A DNA stretch of 64,000 nucleotides, taken from NCBI RefSeq assembly GCF_025716875.1, contig NZ_JAOVZB010000002.1:248001-312000 (forward strand), given 5' to 3'. Below, piece by piece: positions 46,461 to 55,730 of the stretch. Position numbers and translations under genes: made by a program. Positions within the stretch are counted from its first letter, which is position 1, and every line of letters begins with the position of its first letter. The notes under the pieces were generated by a model, which saw only the letters and a list, made by a program, of their open reading frames with translations, made no database searches and was not told the origin of the DNA. Source of the DNA: Marinomonas sargassi. GTDB lineage: Bacteria > Pseudomonadota > Gammaproteobacteria > Pseudomonadales > Marinomonadaceae.

Positions 46461-47459
46461 TTAGATTTCGTCACGACCTAGAGTACGAAGAAATGCGTTT
46501 ACTTTTTCTAAACCACCCACTTGATCGTAGTATGCTGGCCATACTTCAGATTGCGCTCTGCTAGCCCACTCTGCTTCATCTTCTAGCTGATCAATTTGCA
46601 TGCCGTATTTAGAAACAAGCTCTTTCTTGATACCTTCTTCTTTCTCTTTGATCCAGCTCAAGCTGTATTCAGTCGCTGCTTCACCAGCTTCAAGAATCGC
46701 TTTTTGAACGTCAGCAGATTGATCTTGGAAAAGTGCTTCAGAGATAATTAGTGGCTCTAGAGCGAACAAGTAATGAGTCTCTGTTAGGTACTTTTGAATC
46801 TCAGCAAACTTCATAGAGTAGATTGCAGCGTAAGGAGTCTCTTGACCGTCAACTACTTTTTGCTGAAGTGCTGTGAAGGTTTCAGACCAAGCTACAGGCG
46901 TAGGGTTAATGCCGAAAGACTGGTACGTTTTAATGATCAAGTCACTTTTTGGTACTCGAATGAATAGACCTTCAAGATCAGCCAACTTAGTAACAGGACG
47001 CTTAGAGTTGGTTAACATACGGAAGCCAGAGTAGCTCCATGCAACAATACGAACGCCAGCTTGATTAATACCAGCTTCAACTAACTCTTTAGCAATGTCA
47101 CTGTTAATAATCGTTTCTGCTTGATCAATATTTTCAAAAGCATAAGGAAGTGAAAGAATACCCAAAGCAGGTGCGAACGGTGCCAAGTTGTTACTAGCAA
47201 GGATAGACATGTCCAATGTACCAAGAGATACATCATTTACTGTCGCTTGCTCACTACCTAACTGACCATTAACGAAAAGGTCTGCTTTGTATTTACCGTC
47301 AGTTCTTGCAGAAAGCTCTTCTACAAATTTAAGACCCAACGCTTCTTGAGCACTGCCACCACCATCACCTACTGCCATTTTCCACGTAGCAGATACTGCA
47401 TTTGCCGATAGCACTAGACCAGCTGTTAATGAGAGAACTTTTACCAATTTATTACGCAT
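46461..47459 (-). CDS. TRAP transporter solute-binding protein (DctP family)
   Basis: 332 residues with a signal peptide (about 1-24, ending SAVSA) and the DctP fold: FVEELSARTDGKYKADLFVN, GTLDMSILASNNLAPF, LEGLFIRVPKSDL and QQKVVDGQETPYAAIYSM. The Arg of FIRVP is the conserved residue that usually binds a substrate carboxylate, or another anionic group. It differs clearly from the ectoine binder TeaA. Periplasmic; first gene of the operon, preceded by CTGG direct repeats. Substrate unknown. Confidence 0.94.
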   Translation of the reverse strand: MRNKLVKVLSLTAGLVLSANAVSATWKMAVGDGGGSAQEALGLKFVEELSARTDGKYKADLFVNGQLGSEQATVNDVSLGTLDMSILASNNLAPFAPALGILSLPYAFENIDQAETIINSDIAKELVEAGINQAGVRIVAWSYSGFRMLTNSKRPVTKLADLEGLFIRVPKSDLIIKTYQSFGINPTPVAWSETFTALQQKVVDGQETPYAAIYSMKFAEIQKYLTETHYLFALEPLIISEALFQDQSADVQKAILEAGEAATEYSLSWIKEKEEGIKKELVSKYGMQIDQLEDEAEWASRAQSEVWPAYYDQVGGLEKVNAFLRTLGRDEI

Positions 47460-47636
47460 TGTTTATACCTCATAAGTTTTACAATTTATCTATTTGCCGT
47501 CTCAAGATTTGCTATCAACGGAATTTAAAATCGGGTTCTGAAGCTTTACCTGGTTTGGTGATTGTCATGCTAATTCCTTTTTTTCTTCATGATCAAAACA
47601 CTTGCATCTAGTGTGTCTAATTAAAGCCAAAAGCCA

Positions 47637-47669
47637 GTAGAGCCAGTATTTTAATTTCGGTAGAGCCAG
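47637..47669 (-). promoter_or_regulatory. CTGG direct repeats upstream of dctP (minus-strand pair)
   Basis: Read on the minus strand, CTGGCTCTAC occurs twice (47669-47660 and 47646-47637), 23 bases apart, with a third CTGGCTTTTG half directly after. The spacing of about two helical turns fits a MocR dimer. They are about 180-210 bases before the dctP start. Confidence 0.45.
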
Positions 47670-47784
47670 CAAAAAACACTATGCTCTGTTATTGAGCAGC
47701 ATATACAGCCCAAAATACCTCCTCAAAACAGTCGCACCAAAAAAGAGCAAAAATAATATACAACCCAGTAAAATACACAAATGA

Positions 47785-47815
47785 CTGGTACTAATAACGT
47801 AAACACTGGACCAAT
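47785..47815 (+). promoter_or_regulatory. Second CTGG repeat pair upstream of dctP
   Basis: CTGGTACTAA (47785) and CTGGACCAAT (47806), 21 bases apart on the plus strand; both resemble the TauR consensus CTGGAC(C/T)TAA. The rest of the 460-base gap 47460-47919 holds no gene that I can support. Confidence 0.45.
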
Positions 47816-47919
47816 AAGGAAAAGGTCTAATAGCTAAATTATTTCGCTAAAGATCAATTGAGCTTCTCTAGGGTGTCTCATGAAGCTCGGCGGGAAGAAT
47901 AACATCAAACGAATTTAAA

Positions 47920-48726
47920 CTAGTCCATTTGTTTATTTCGCTTTTTAAAAGGGGTAATTAAACACCACGATAGCTTAGCTGGTTCAGCCGTTTGATAACG
48001 CTTTAGGCCTATACTCATTTCTTGGTGACCTTCTCTAGGCTGTGCCGTGTGAGTACCACATAAACGATCCCAAATAGATAAGAAAAAACCATAATTACTA
48101 TCCGTTTCTTCTACATAAACGGAATGATGAACTCGATGAAAGTCCGGGGTAACTATGACTTTTCTGAGAATCGAATCCATCAACTTTGGCAAGCGAAGAT
48201 TGGCATGGTTGAACATGGCGGAAGCATTCAGTAACACTTCAAATATCACTACAGCGAGTGCTAATGGACCTAAAAGTAAGACCACACCACATTTATACAC
48301 CATAGATAACATGGCTTCCAAAGGGTGAAAGCGCACACCGGTTGTAACATCTATATCTCTATCTGCATGATGAACTTTATGCAAACGCCAGAGCAGCGGT
48401 ATCTTGTGAGAAGCAACATGTTGTATGTATACCGAAAAATCCAAGAAAACAACGCCAACAATCACTTCAAGAAAAAACGGTAATTGAGCCGGCAGGAAGG
48501 TTAATAGCCCCCAATTGTTATCAAATGCATAACTTGCTGCGGCAACAGCTGATATCGGCCCTAAGAGTTTTAACGTTAAAGAGTTAATGACAACTAAAGA
48601 TAGATTTGATGCCCAACGCTTTGACCTAGTTTGTTGCCGACTCTTGCGGGGGAATAATGCTTCTAACATCATCATTAAAACGAGCACACCTACAAAAATC
48701 ACCAGTCGTAACACATCGTTTTCCAC
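47920..48726 (-). CDS. Fatty-acid hydroxylase / sterol desaturase family protein
   Basis: 268-residue membrane di-iron enzyme. The histidine clusters are present: HVASH (about 101-105), LHKVHHADRD, NHANL and PDFHRVHHS. Four or so membrane helices surround them. The family hydroxylates or desaturates lipids, carotenoids or sterols; the substrate here is unknown. It ends the block after dctP and is a single gene. Confidence 0.9.
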   Translation of the reverse strand: MENDVLRLVIFVGVLVLMMMLEALFPRKSRQQTRSKRWASNLSLVVINSLTLKLLGPISAVAAASYAFDNNWGLLTFLPAQLPFFLEVIVGVVFLDFSVYIQHVASHKIPLLWRLHKVHHADRDIDVTTGVRFHPLEAMLSMVYKCGVVLLLGPLALAVVIFEVLLNASAMFNHANLRLPKLMDSILRKVIVTPDFHRVHHSVYVEETDSNYGFFLSIWDRLCGTHTAQPREGHQEMSIGLKRYQTAEPAKLSWCLITPFKKRNKQMD

Positions 48727-48882
48727 GTGACCAAACCTTATTCAAGAAAGTTAATTTACAGAGTTTGAGTTTATCAGCCCGCTTAAGTTCAAAGGGCTCA
48801 CTAAAGAAAAATTAGAGTCCAGAAGAAACTTTGGCCGTTTTCGTTTGGGTGGCATGATGGAGCTCTTCACCTAGCGTCTCAA

Positions 48883-51087
48883 TTAGCCTCTTTGCTGTCG
48901 CTTTACTTCATACATGGACAAGTCTGCTTTTTTCAGAATCTCATCGGCATCCAATTCATTACCAGAAAATAAGGTCACACCTACACTTGCTGAGCCGTGG
49001 TGGATGATATTACCTACAGAGTAGACATCAGATAACGCCTCTTGGATTTTACCGACCATATTATTGCTATATTTGCTTGCAAGCGTTTTTTCTGTCCCTA
49101 GCCCCTCCGCCAGTATAATAAATTCGTCGCCACCTAATCGTGCCACAACATCGGATTGTCGTGCATTCTTTTTAAGACGTTTGGCCACTTCGATGAGAAG
49201 TTTGTCTCCTGCATCATGACCATGTGTGTCATTTAGCTGCTTAAACTTATTTAGGTCAATAAAGAGTAGCGCACTAAAGTGTCCATAATGATGGCTATCC
49301 ATTATAGCTTGATCTAACCGCTCCAATAACGAACGACGATTTTTCAACCCCGTCAAACCATCGTAGAAAGCAAGTTCTTTTAGCTCTTTTTCACTCTGCT
49401 TATGCTTGGTCAGGTCAACTATTTGTATGAGTACTTTCACTGTCCCGTCTAACTCTATAGATAAGAGCTGTACATCTAAAAAGCGCTCTTCACTTAAACC
49501 GTTAGAGATAGAAACTTCTATTGCCTGACTTTTCTTCGTTTCTAACACCTTAAGAAATTGCGTATATAAGCCCTTTTCACGCCATAGTTCCTCTTTAGAA
49601 ATATCTAAGCCAATCAACTGATTGCGTGTTTTGTAAAATAGAACTTGAGCAGCCTGATTCGCTGCACTGCATATGCCATTCCCTTCTATCACTAACATTG
49701 CTAGAGGAGAATATTCCATTACCTTTCTATTAGCCTTTAGCGCCCCTTTTAGCTCAGAAGTGCGCTGTTCAACTGCCTTCTCCAACCTTTTTTCAGACTG
49801 ATGCAACGTATTAACGAGCCTTTTCTGCACGCTTAAGGACTCATTTTGGGCCTGAATTAAGGCTTCTTGGTCCCTTTGCTTTTCTTTTACCAAACGGTTA
49901 AACCGCTCGCCCAACATAAGAGCAAATATCATAATCTCAAGACACGAGCCGATTTGTACACTGTTTGAAGTAAAAGCATTATAGGGTAATGCCCCTCGCG
50001 TTAGTGCTATGTAAATAGAGCTGCCTATTAAAAAGACCAAGAGAGCAAGGAAGAATAAAAAGGTGCTCTGGCGTTTATGTCTCATACCAAAGACTAATGT
50101 GACTAAAATTAATATAAACGACCATGCCGCATACATTTGCACTAGGTTGACAGGCGAGTCCAAAATACTAAGAGCGACTAAAACAAAAAACACTGCGATA
50201 ATGCTGACTGTAAGTAATAAATGTAGCTTTGGATAAAACTCCTTGGTTTTCAAAATACTGCATGTAAATAGCATTAAAATGGCGGGAGAAAGTACCGAAA
50301 ATACTGACTGAGATATATCATTCCATGGGCCAGATCTCGGCCATATAAACTCATGGGCCAATCCCCCCGAGCTAGCAACAAAAGCAACAGAGCAAAAAGA
50401 AAAACCAATATAGACAAGATAGCTAATATCTCTAAGTGCTATGTACACAAAGCTATTAAAGAGCATTAATAGTGCTGCCATAACAAAGAAAACAACCTGC
50501 AACGAATAATCAAGGCTTTCATTATCATGGAAGGCTTTCTCACTCCATAATAACGCCGGTAAGATCATGGTATTTTGAGAGGCTATTCGAAAGTAAACCT
50601 CATACTTAGAACCCTCTGGAATAAGTAACGGGAAGACAAAGTTCCGATTTTTATACGCTCTTGTTGAGAAAGGGCGAGATGATCCTGTGCTTATAGTCTG
50701 ATAATTCCCTTCACTATCGGGAAAGTAAAAATCTACTTCTGAGATTTGACGCATGGATATTTCAAAAAGCTTTTCTAATGTCTCTTTCCCCATATTGCTA
50801 AATTCAACACGAACCCAGTATGCGGATTTCGAAAGGCCTAAATTTAACGCCAGACTCGATGAGTTAGCAGGCAAAAAGCGTTCTTTATATTCTGGCTGAC
50901 GTATTTCTTTAAGGGAAAGAGACTGAGTCGGATCCTGTAAAATGCTTAAATACTTAGTAAGAGAAATTGGATCTTCTTTTATGCCAGATAAATAGACAGT
51001 TGAGGCCTGAGATGCACTTGCAAAAGCTAGCCCCGGAGAAATCATACCTATGCTAAGAACAATACTTAAGATCCAGCTTAACTTCAT
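48883..51087 (-). CDS. Diguanylate cyclase with 7TMR-DISM sensor and PAS domain
   Basis: 734 residues. Signal peptide (about 1-24), periplasmic 7TMR-DISMED2 beta-sandwich (about 35-165; SAYWVRVEFSN), seven membrane helices (about 190-390), coiled coil, PAS domain (about 455-560), and GGDEF domain (about 570-734). The active site reads RLGGDEFIIL, and RQSD five residues before GGDEF is an intact inhibitory I-site. It would make c-di-GMP in response to an extracellular ligand. ATG 51087 is chosen because CAGGGT precedes it and it starts the signal peptide. Tandem paralogue of the next gene. Confidence 0.92.
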   Translation of the reverse strand: MKLSWILSIVLSIGMISPGLAFASASQASTVYLSGIKEDPISLTKYLSILQDPTQSLSLKEIRQPEYKERFLPANSSSLALNLGLSKSAYWVRVEFSNMGKETLEKLFEISMRQISEVDFYFPDSEGNYQTISTGSSRPFSTRAYKNRNFVFPLLIPEGSKYEVYFRIASQNTMILPALLWSEKAFHDNESLDYSLQVVFFVMAALLMLFNSFVYIALRDISYLVYIGFSFCSVAFVASSGGLAHEFIWPRSGPWNDISQSVFSVLSPAILMLFTCSILKTKEFYPKLHLLLTVSIIAVFFVLVALSILDSPVNLVQMYAAWSFILILVTLVFGMRHKRQSTFLFFLALLVFLIGSSIYIALTRGALPYNAFTSNSVQIGSCLEIMIFALMLGERFNRLVKEKQRDQEALIQAQNESLSVQKRLVNTLHQSEKRLEKAVEQRTSELKGALKANRKVMEYSPLAMLVIEGNGICSAANQAAQVLFYKTRNQLIGLDISKEELWREKGLYTQFLKVLETKKSQAIEVSISNGLSEERFLDVQLLSIELDGTVKVLIQIVDLTKHKQSEKELKELAFYDGLTGLKNRRSLLERLDQAIMDSHHYGHFSALLFIDLNKFKQLNDTHGHDAGDKLLIEVAKRLKKNARQSDVVARLGGDEFIILAEGLGTEKTLASKYSNNMVGKIQEALSDVYSVGNIIHHGSASVGVTLFSGNELDADEILKKADLSMYEVKRQQRG

Positions 51088-51190
51088 AATACCCTGATAA
51101 TTAAAGCAATTTATAACGAAGGCTCTCATACTAAATGTCATATCCTTATTAACCCAAAAATCGACTCTTCATTTCATTACCTTAGTAATA

Positions 51191-53389
51191 TTACGAAAGC
51201 TTGGTCTTTTTTGCTTCATACATAGCGGTATCAGCTTCTTTTAATACCTGATCAGCATCGGAGTCTTCTCCACTAAATACGGTTACCCCCACACTGCCTG
51301 CCCCGCTATGGAAAATACCGTCAATCCAGTACTCTTCAGATAAAACTTCTCGCACTTTTTCCGCCATTTTGTCCGCATATTCTTGTGCCAGACTCTCGTC
51401 GCTGCCTAACCCTTCTAGGAGAATAATAAACTCATCGCCCCCTAAACGCGCGACGGTATCCGATTGACGGGTGATGCTAATCAAACGCTTAGCAACCTCT
51501 ATAAGCAGCTTATCGCCTATGTCATGCCCATATGTGTCATTTAACAGTTTGAACTTGTCTAAGTCTAAAAAAAGCAATGCACAATACTGTTGATACCTAA
51601 CTCCATTCTCAAGGGCATGGTTTAATTTACTCAGTAATAAACGGCGATTAGGAAGCTCTGTGAGTCCATCATAAAAGGCGAGCTCTTCTAACTTTTTTTC
51701 ATTTTTTTTCTGTTTCGTTAGATCAAAAAGTTGAATCAATATTCTCATTTTTCCTTGAATTTCAAGAGGTAAAAGGTATATATCCAACCACAGCGCTTTA
51801 CCGAATCTAGAAGTGAGTTTTGCTTCAAATTTCGTTTGTTGGTTCGTTGCTAATACTCGATGTAATTGATGTATAAGCCCTGACTCATACCAAGCTCGAT
51901 TTTCCTTGATATCCACCCCCAACATGCGCTCCCTGCTCCCCCCCACTAACAAACCAGCGGATTCATTTGCCTCAAGACAAACACCGTTAGAATCAGTTAA
52001 CAACATGGGAATGGGAGAGTTAAGTAGGATTGCATTATTCATTTTGAAAGCAGCATTCACTTCTTGAGTACGCTGATGAACTTTTAGATTGAGCTCATGC
52101 TCTGAATTTTTCAAATTATTCAACAGTTGTTCTTGTGCTAAAAGAGTCTCTTTTTGGGTATCAATTAAGCCCATCTTAGCGGTCTCTTTTTCTTTTCGTA
52201 TTTGGTTAAATTGATCCGCTAGCATAACAACGAGAAATAGCATTTCGAGGGAAGCTCCCATTTGTAAGCTACTAATAGTGAATGTATTACTTTCAATAAG
52301 CCCGTTTGATTGAGCTATATAGATAACAGAACAGGTTAACAAGGATAGGAAAGCACAAAGTATAAAATATGCATTACGATGCTTTTGATAGGCCTTAAAT
52401 GACGCTGTCATCAAGATGACAACTAAAGAGATAAGCGCATAAGGCTGTACAAGAAAAACAACATTTAGCGGAAAAACACATAAAAATACAGCGACTATAG
52501 GAGCAGATATTAGCAGCCAATTCATCCAGCCATGTAACTTAGGTAAACTCTGCTTAGTATTGAATTGTCTGCGTATAAAAACCATAAAGGTGGCCATTGA
52601 ACAGATGGAAAAGAAGTTTGCAGCATTATTAGACCACCAGCCAATGTTAGGCCATAAATATTGGTGCGCTACCCCTCCACCGCTAGCTATAAGCAACGAC
52701 ATACTTAGAGAAAATGCGATGTATTGTAAAAAAGAAATACTTTTGGAAGTAATAAACAATAGTAGATTAAACAGCATTAACCCTATAACGACAGAATAAA
52801 AAGCCACCTGCCTAATAGAGTCATTACGCACGTGGTAAAAGAAAGCTTGTTCTTGCCAAAGTACCAAAGGGATAAGAACTTCCGATTTAGACTTTACCCT
52901 AAGATAGAAGGTCTTCTGACTTTTCGGCTCCATAGTAAGAGGGAACACAAAAAATCGATTGTCATAGGCTCTTGTCGAAAAAGGCCGAGAAGCGCCTGTT
53001 TTAAATACCTCGTAATGGCCATGCTCACTGACTGTATAAAAGTCCACCTCAGACAGCTCTGCAAAAGGAAGCTCAAGAAAGCGCCTTTCCACTCTATCGG
53101 AAGAGTTTTCCAGAACGAAGCTGATCCAAATAGCTGAGTTAGTGCCACCAAAACTATAAGTCCGGTCTGCTTTATCTGAAATTAAAAATGAATGATACGC
53201 ATTAGGCCGAATGATGTCTTCAATTGTGAGTTCAGCTTCCACATCTTCAAAAGCTCTTGTATATGACGTAAAAACAGTTGAACTAACTTGATTACTTCCA
53301 AGATCAAATGACTGATAAGTGGTGCCAGCAAAAACAGGTATAGCAAAACTAAAAAACAAAAGAACTAGGGCTATATACCTATATGCCAT
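51191..53389 (-). CDS. Diguanylate cyclase with 7TMR-DISM sensor and PAS domain (paralogue)
   Basis: 732 residues with the same order as its neighbour: signal peptide (about 1-21), 7TMR-DISMED2 domain, seven membrane helices, coiled coil, PAS, GGDEF (RLGGDEFIIL with RQSD I-site). Shared segments such as GASRPFSTRAYDNR versus GSSRPFSTRAYKNR and FYDGLT show that the two arose by tandem duplication. The periplasmic domains differ enough to expect different ligands. The gap of 103 bases to the next gene makes co-transcription possible. Confidence 0.92.
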   Translation of the reverse strand: MAYRYIALVLLFFSFAIPVFAGTTYQSFDLGSNQVSSTVFTSYTRAFEDVEAELTIEDIIRPNAYHSFLISDKADRTYSFGGTNSAIWISFVLENSSDRVERRFLELPFAELSEVDFYTVSEHGHYEVFKTGASRPFSTRAYDNRFFVFPLTMEPKSQKTFYLRVKSKSEVLIPLVLWQEQAFFYHVRNDSIRQVAFYSVVIGLMLFNLLLFITSKSISFLQYIAFSLSMSLLIASGGGVAHQYLWPNIGWWSNNAANFFSICSMATFMVFIRRQFNTKQSLPKLHGWMNWLLISAPIVAVFLCVFPLNVVFLVQPYALISLVVILMTASFKAYQKHRNAYFILCAFLSLLTCSVIYIAQSNGLIESNTFTISSLQMGASLEMLFLVVMLADQFNQIRKEKETAKMGLIDTQKETLLAQEQLLNNLKNSEHELNLKVHQRTQEVNAAFKMNNAILLNSPIPMLLTDSNGVCLEANESAGLLVGGSRERMLGVDIKENRAWYESGLIHQLHRVLATNQQTKFEAKLTSRFGKALWLDIYLLPLEIQGKMRILIQLFDLTKQKKNEKKLEELAFYDGLTELPNRRLLLSKLNHALENGVRYQQYCALLFLDLDKFKLLNDTYGHDIGDKLLIEVAKRLISITRQSDTVARLGGDEFIILLEGLGSDESLAQEYADKMAEKVREVLSEEYWIDGIFHSGAGSVGVTVFSGEDSDADQVLKEADTAMYEAKKTKLS

Positions 53390-53534
53390 AACGCCTTCTC
53401 CTTAAGGGAAGCTCCAGAGCGTTTTATTCCATAACTACATCTATTTGGCCATTCCTTGCCTTTATATATTGCTCAACCATCGCTGTAATTTAATAAGCAT
53501 AGCTAACATTTTTAATATTAACTAAATACATCAA

Positions 53535-53564
53535 TGAAAGTGAAAGTGAAAGTGAAAGTGAAAG
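53535..53564 (+). repeat. Hexanucleotide tandem repeat (TGAAAG)5
   Basis: Five perfect TGAAAG units lie 146 bases upstream of the 51191-53389 cyclase start. Such repeats change in number by slippage and can alter promoter spacing. No gene overlaps it. Confidence 0.85.
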
Positions 53565-53635
53565 TGCTTAAATATTAGACAACTCTATAAAAGGTAAAGC
53601 ATTTTGAGCCCTACTTCTCTAGAGGTGGTAATTGA

Positions 53636-53698
53636 GGGAGGTACTAATAATGAAGAGTTACCCACACACTGAAGCCAGTGGACTTATTCGAACCTTCC
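53636..53698. mobile_element. 63-bp internally deleted relative of the IS5-type MITE
   Basis: The right end (53669-53698, CTGAAGCCAGTGGACTTATT then CGAACCTTCC) is nearly the reverse complement of the left end of the element at 36636. The left end GGGAGGTACTAATAA is a weaker match. TTGA (53632) and TTAA (53699) flank it, consistent with a decayed 4-bp target duplication. Confidence 0.55.
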
Positions 53699-53748
53699 TT
53701 AAATACTATTACTTATTTAAGTTTTTTGAAAAGCTGATGAGCGATTAA

Positions 53749-54663
53749 CTAACTAGAATACATGATTCTATTACGCCCTAAGGATTTGGCTTTGTAAAGC
53801 ATACTATCCGCTTTATTAATAATGTCCTCAGGACGGTTTTCTTCATTAGGGATAATTTGTGCGACACCTATGCTGGTTGTTAAGTAGCTATTATTTGGGG
53901 CATTTTCATTAGCAATTTTCAAGTCGGCAATTTGCACTAGTAAGTCACTAAGGGTATCCACAGCTTGTGACAGTGTGACTCCCTTCAGAACAATCACAAA
54001 TTCTTCGCCGCCATATCGGGCGCACATACCATCACGCCCTTCCATAAATTCTCGCAGCTGTTTGCCTATTTTAATCAAGCACATGTCACCTGCCTGATGA
54101 CCATAACTATCATTTAAATATTTGAAATAGTCCAAATCCAATATAGCAAGAGTTATCACATCATTACTGGAGCAGCCAGACTGCCACTCTAAGGTAAGAA
54201 ATTCATCAAAGGCACGCCTATTAGGGAGCTCAGTTAAACTGTCTTCTCTTGCTAACGCGTTGACTTTTTCCTCCGCGAGTTTTCTCTCAGTCACCTCTTG
54301 ATGAACCAATACGAAATAACGTTTATTTCCGAGTTCGAAAGGGGTTACACGCATCATAAACCAGCGTTGCTGACCATTAACCCCGCACGGATACTCCAAG
54401 TAAAAATTTGACCCTTCTTGGTTTATAACACTTCTTATACCCTTCCCAGCAGCTTCGCCGAACTCATCTCCCTCTAAAGCCGCTTTATCGCAAACAGACA
54501 GGTAATTTTCACCGAATAAGCTATATGAATCGTCCCATTGAATACTAGAAAACGCATTCCAACGTTCATTCACATACTTAATGTCTCCAGCTTCATTTAT
54601 AACCGCAATATGCTCAGACATCGAGTTAAGAATCTGGCTTAAAAAATCACTGGAATACTCCAT
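53749..54663 (-). CDS. PAS-GGDEF diguanylate cyclase
   Basis: 304-residue soluble protein: PAS domain (about 8-130; MSEHIAVINEAGDIKYVNERW) and GGDEF domain (about 140-304) with ARYGGEEFVIV as active site. No RxxD I-site precedes the motif (GRDG-MCARY), so product inhibition at that site is not expected. No membrane segments. The input signal is unknown; no haem- or flavin-binding residues stand out. Confidence 0.92.
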   Translation of the reverse strand: MEYSSDFLSQILNSMSEHIAVINEAGDIKYVNERWNAFSSIQWDDSYSLFGENYLSVCDKAALEGDEFGEAAGKGIRSVINQEGSNFYLEYPCGVNGQQRWFMMRVTPFELGNKRYFVLVHQEVTERKLAEEKVNALAREDSLTELPNRRAFDEFLTLEWQSGCSSNDVITLAILDLDYFKYLNDSYGHQAGDMCLIKIGKQLREFMEGRDGMCARYGGEEFVIVLKGVTLSQAVDTLSDLLVQIADLKIANENAPNNSYLTTSIGVAQIIPNEENRPEDIINKADSMLYKAKSLGRNRIMYSS

Positions 54664-54802
54664 GCTTTACAACCTTATTGATATTCATTGCGGAAAGGGT
54701 TCATAAACCTGACTTATATAAACTCATAACAAACTTCACTTAAGGTAAGTGTTTGTTTAAAGTAAGGGATAACTTGTCTATTAAAATAATCTGAAGGCAT
54801 AT

Positions 54803-54958
54803 ATGTCTATAAAAGAGTGTTCCACCTGCCACCATAAAGTTAGTAGTAAGGACAGAAAATGTCCAAATTGTAATAGCCCTCAGGTCAACTATAAGGCTTT
54901 TTATATCGTTTTTATTGTTAGCACTATTTTACTCGTAACGATCGACAACTTTTGGTAA
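54803..54958 (+). CDS. Zinc-ribbon membrane microprotein
   Basis: 51 residues. Two CxxC knuckles (CSTC at 6-9 and CPNC at 20-23) form a zinc ribbon, followed by one membrane helix (about 32-48, FYIVFIVSTILLVTI). AAGG precedes the ATG at the right distance. It lies alone between divergent neighbours. Similar short zinc-ribbon/membrane proteins occur in many bacteria without known function. Confidence 0.65.
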   Translation: MSIKECSTCHHKVSSKDRKCPNCNSPQVNYKAFYIVFIVSTILLVTIDNFW

Positions 54959-54986
54959 GAACAAGATAATAGTTATATGATGACTA

Positions 54987-55610
54987 CTATCGGTTAAATG
55001 CCGAACGAATTAGTCCAAGGCCTGCGAAACTAAATAGCCCAGCCACAACACCATTTACCCAGCGGTTTGCTTTTTGATAGAGCGCCATAACGCCGTTGCA
55101 AGAGAATACAAATGAATAAAGAGCGTTAGTAAAAAAGCCGACCGCCACACAAACTAGAACACCTAAAACCAAAAATGCGGTACTATCATTTTCTCCTAAG
55201 CCAACGGACAATGCAGCCATCCAAGCTATCACTGTTTTCGGGTTAGATATATTGAGAAGAAAACCTTTAATAAACCATCGGCTGTTATCTTTGGGCGCGC
55301 TCTCCATATTAATCGTCAAACTATCGCCTTTGATGGCTGATTTAGCAGACAAAAATGCTAACCATATTAAATACACACCCCCTAATACTTTTAATATCAT
55401 CAACAAATAGACAGATTGTTGTAATATGACACCCAATCCACTCGCCGCGATAATTCCCCAAAAGACCAGGCCTGTTGATAGCCCAGCACCATAAATCAAA
55501 CTTATTTTTCTCCCTCTACTCATAGCGATAGTGGCATTAGAAAGAGTGGCAGGGCCAGGTGATACAGCAATAACAAAAAACGCTAACCCAATACTTAATA
55601 AAGACAACAT
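54987..55610 (-). CDS. LysE/RhtB family exporter
   Basis: 207-residue inner-membrane exporter. AVSPGPATLSNATIAMSRG (about 15-33) and LLNISNPKTVIAWMAALS are the two family motifs; about six helices. ATG 55610 is chosen over longer starts because GGAG lies eight bases upstream and the length then fits the family. Second LysE in the window (see 34081); the substrate is unknown. Divergent from the ABC transporter. Confidence 0.88.
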   Translation of the reverse strand: MLSLLSIGLAFFVIAVSPGPATLSNATIAMSRGRKISLIYGAGLSTGLVFWGIIAASGLGVILQQSVYLLMILKVLGGVYLIWLAFLSAKSAIKGDSLTINMESAPKDNSRWFIKGFLLNISNPKTVIAWMAALSVGLGENDSTAFLVLGVLVCVAVGFFTNALYSFVFSCNGVMALYQKANRWVNGVVAGLFSFAGLGLIRSAFNR

Positions 55611-55730
55611 TTTAAAGCTCTCCAATAAAGTCAATGTCATATTAAAAACATCATACCGCTTACACCCATTCACCACAATTAAGTCAATAAGCCTGATATA
55701 ATGGTGAGAAAATAAACAAGGAGAAATGGA

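Noticed and set aside
47402-47611. 69-residue plus-strand frame over the dctP start and leader
   Set aside because: Antisense to the signal peptide of dctP and without a ribosome-binding site.
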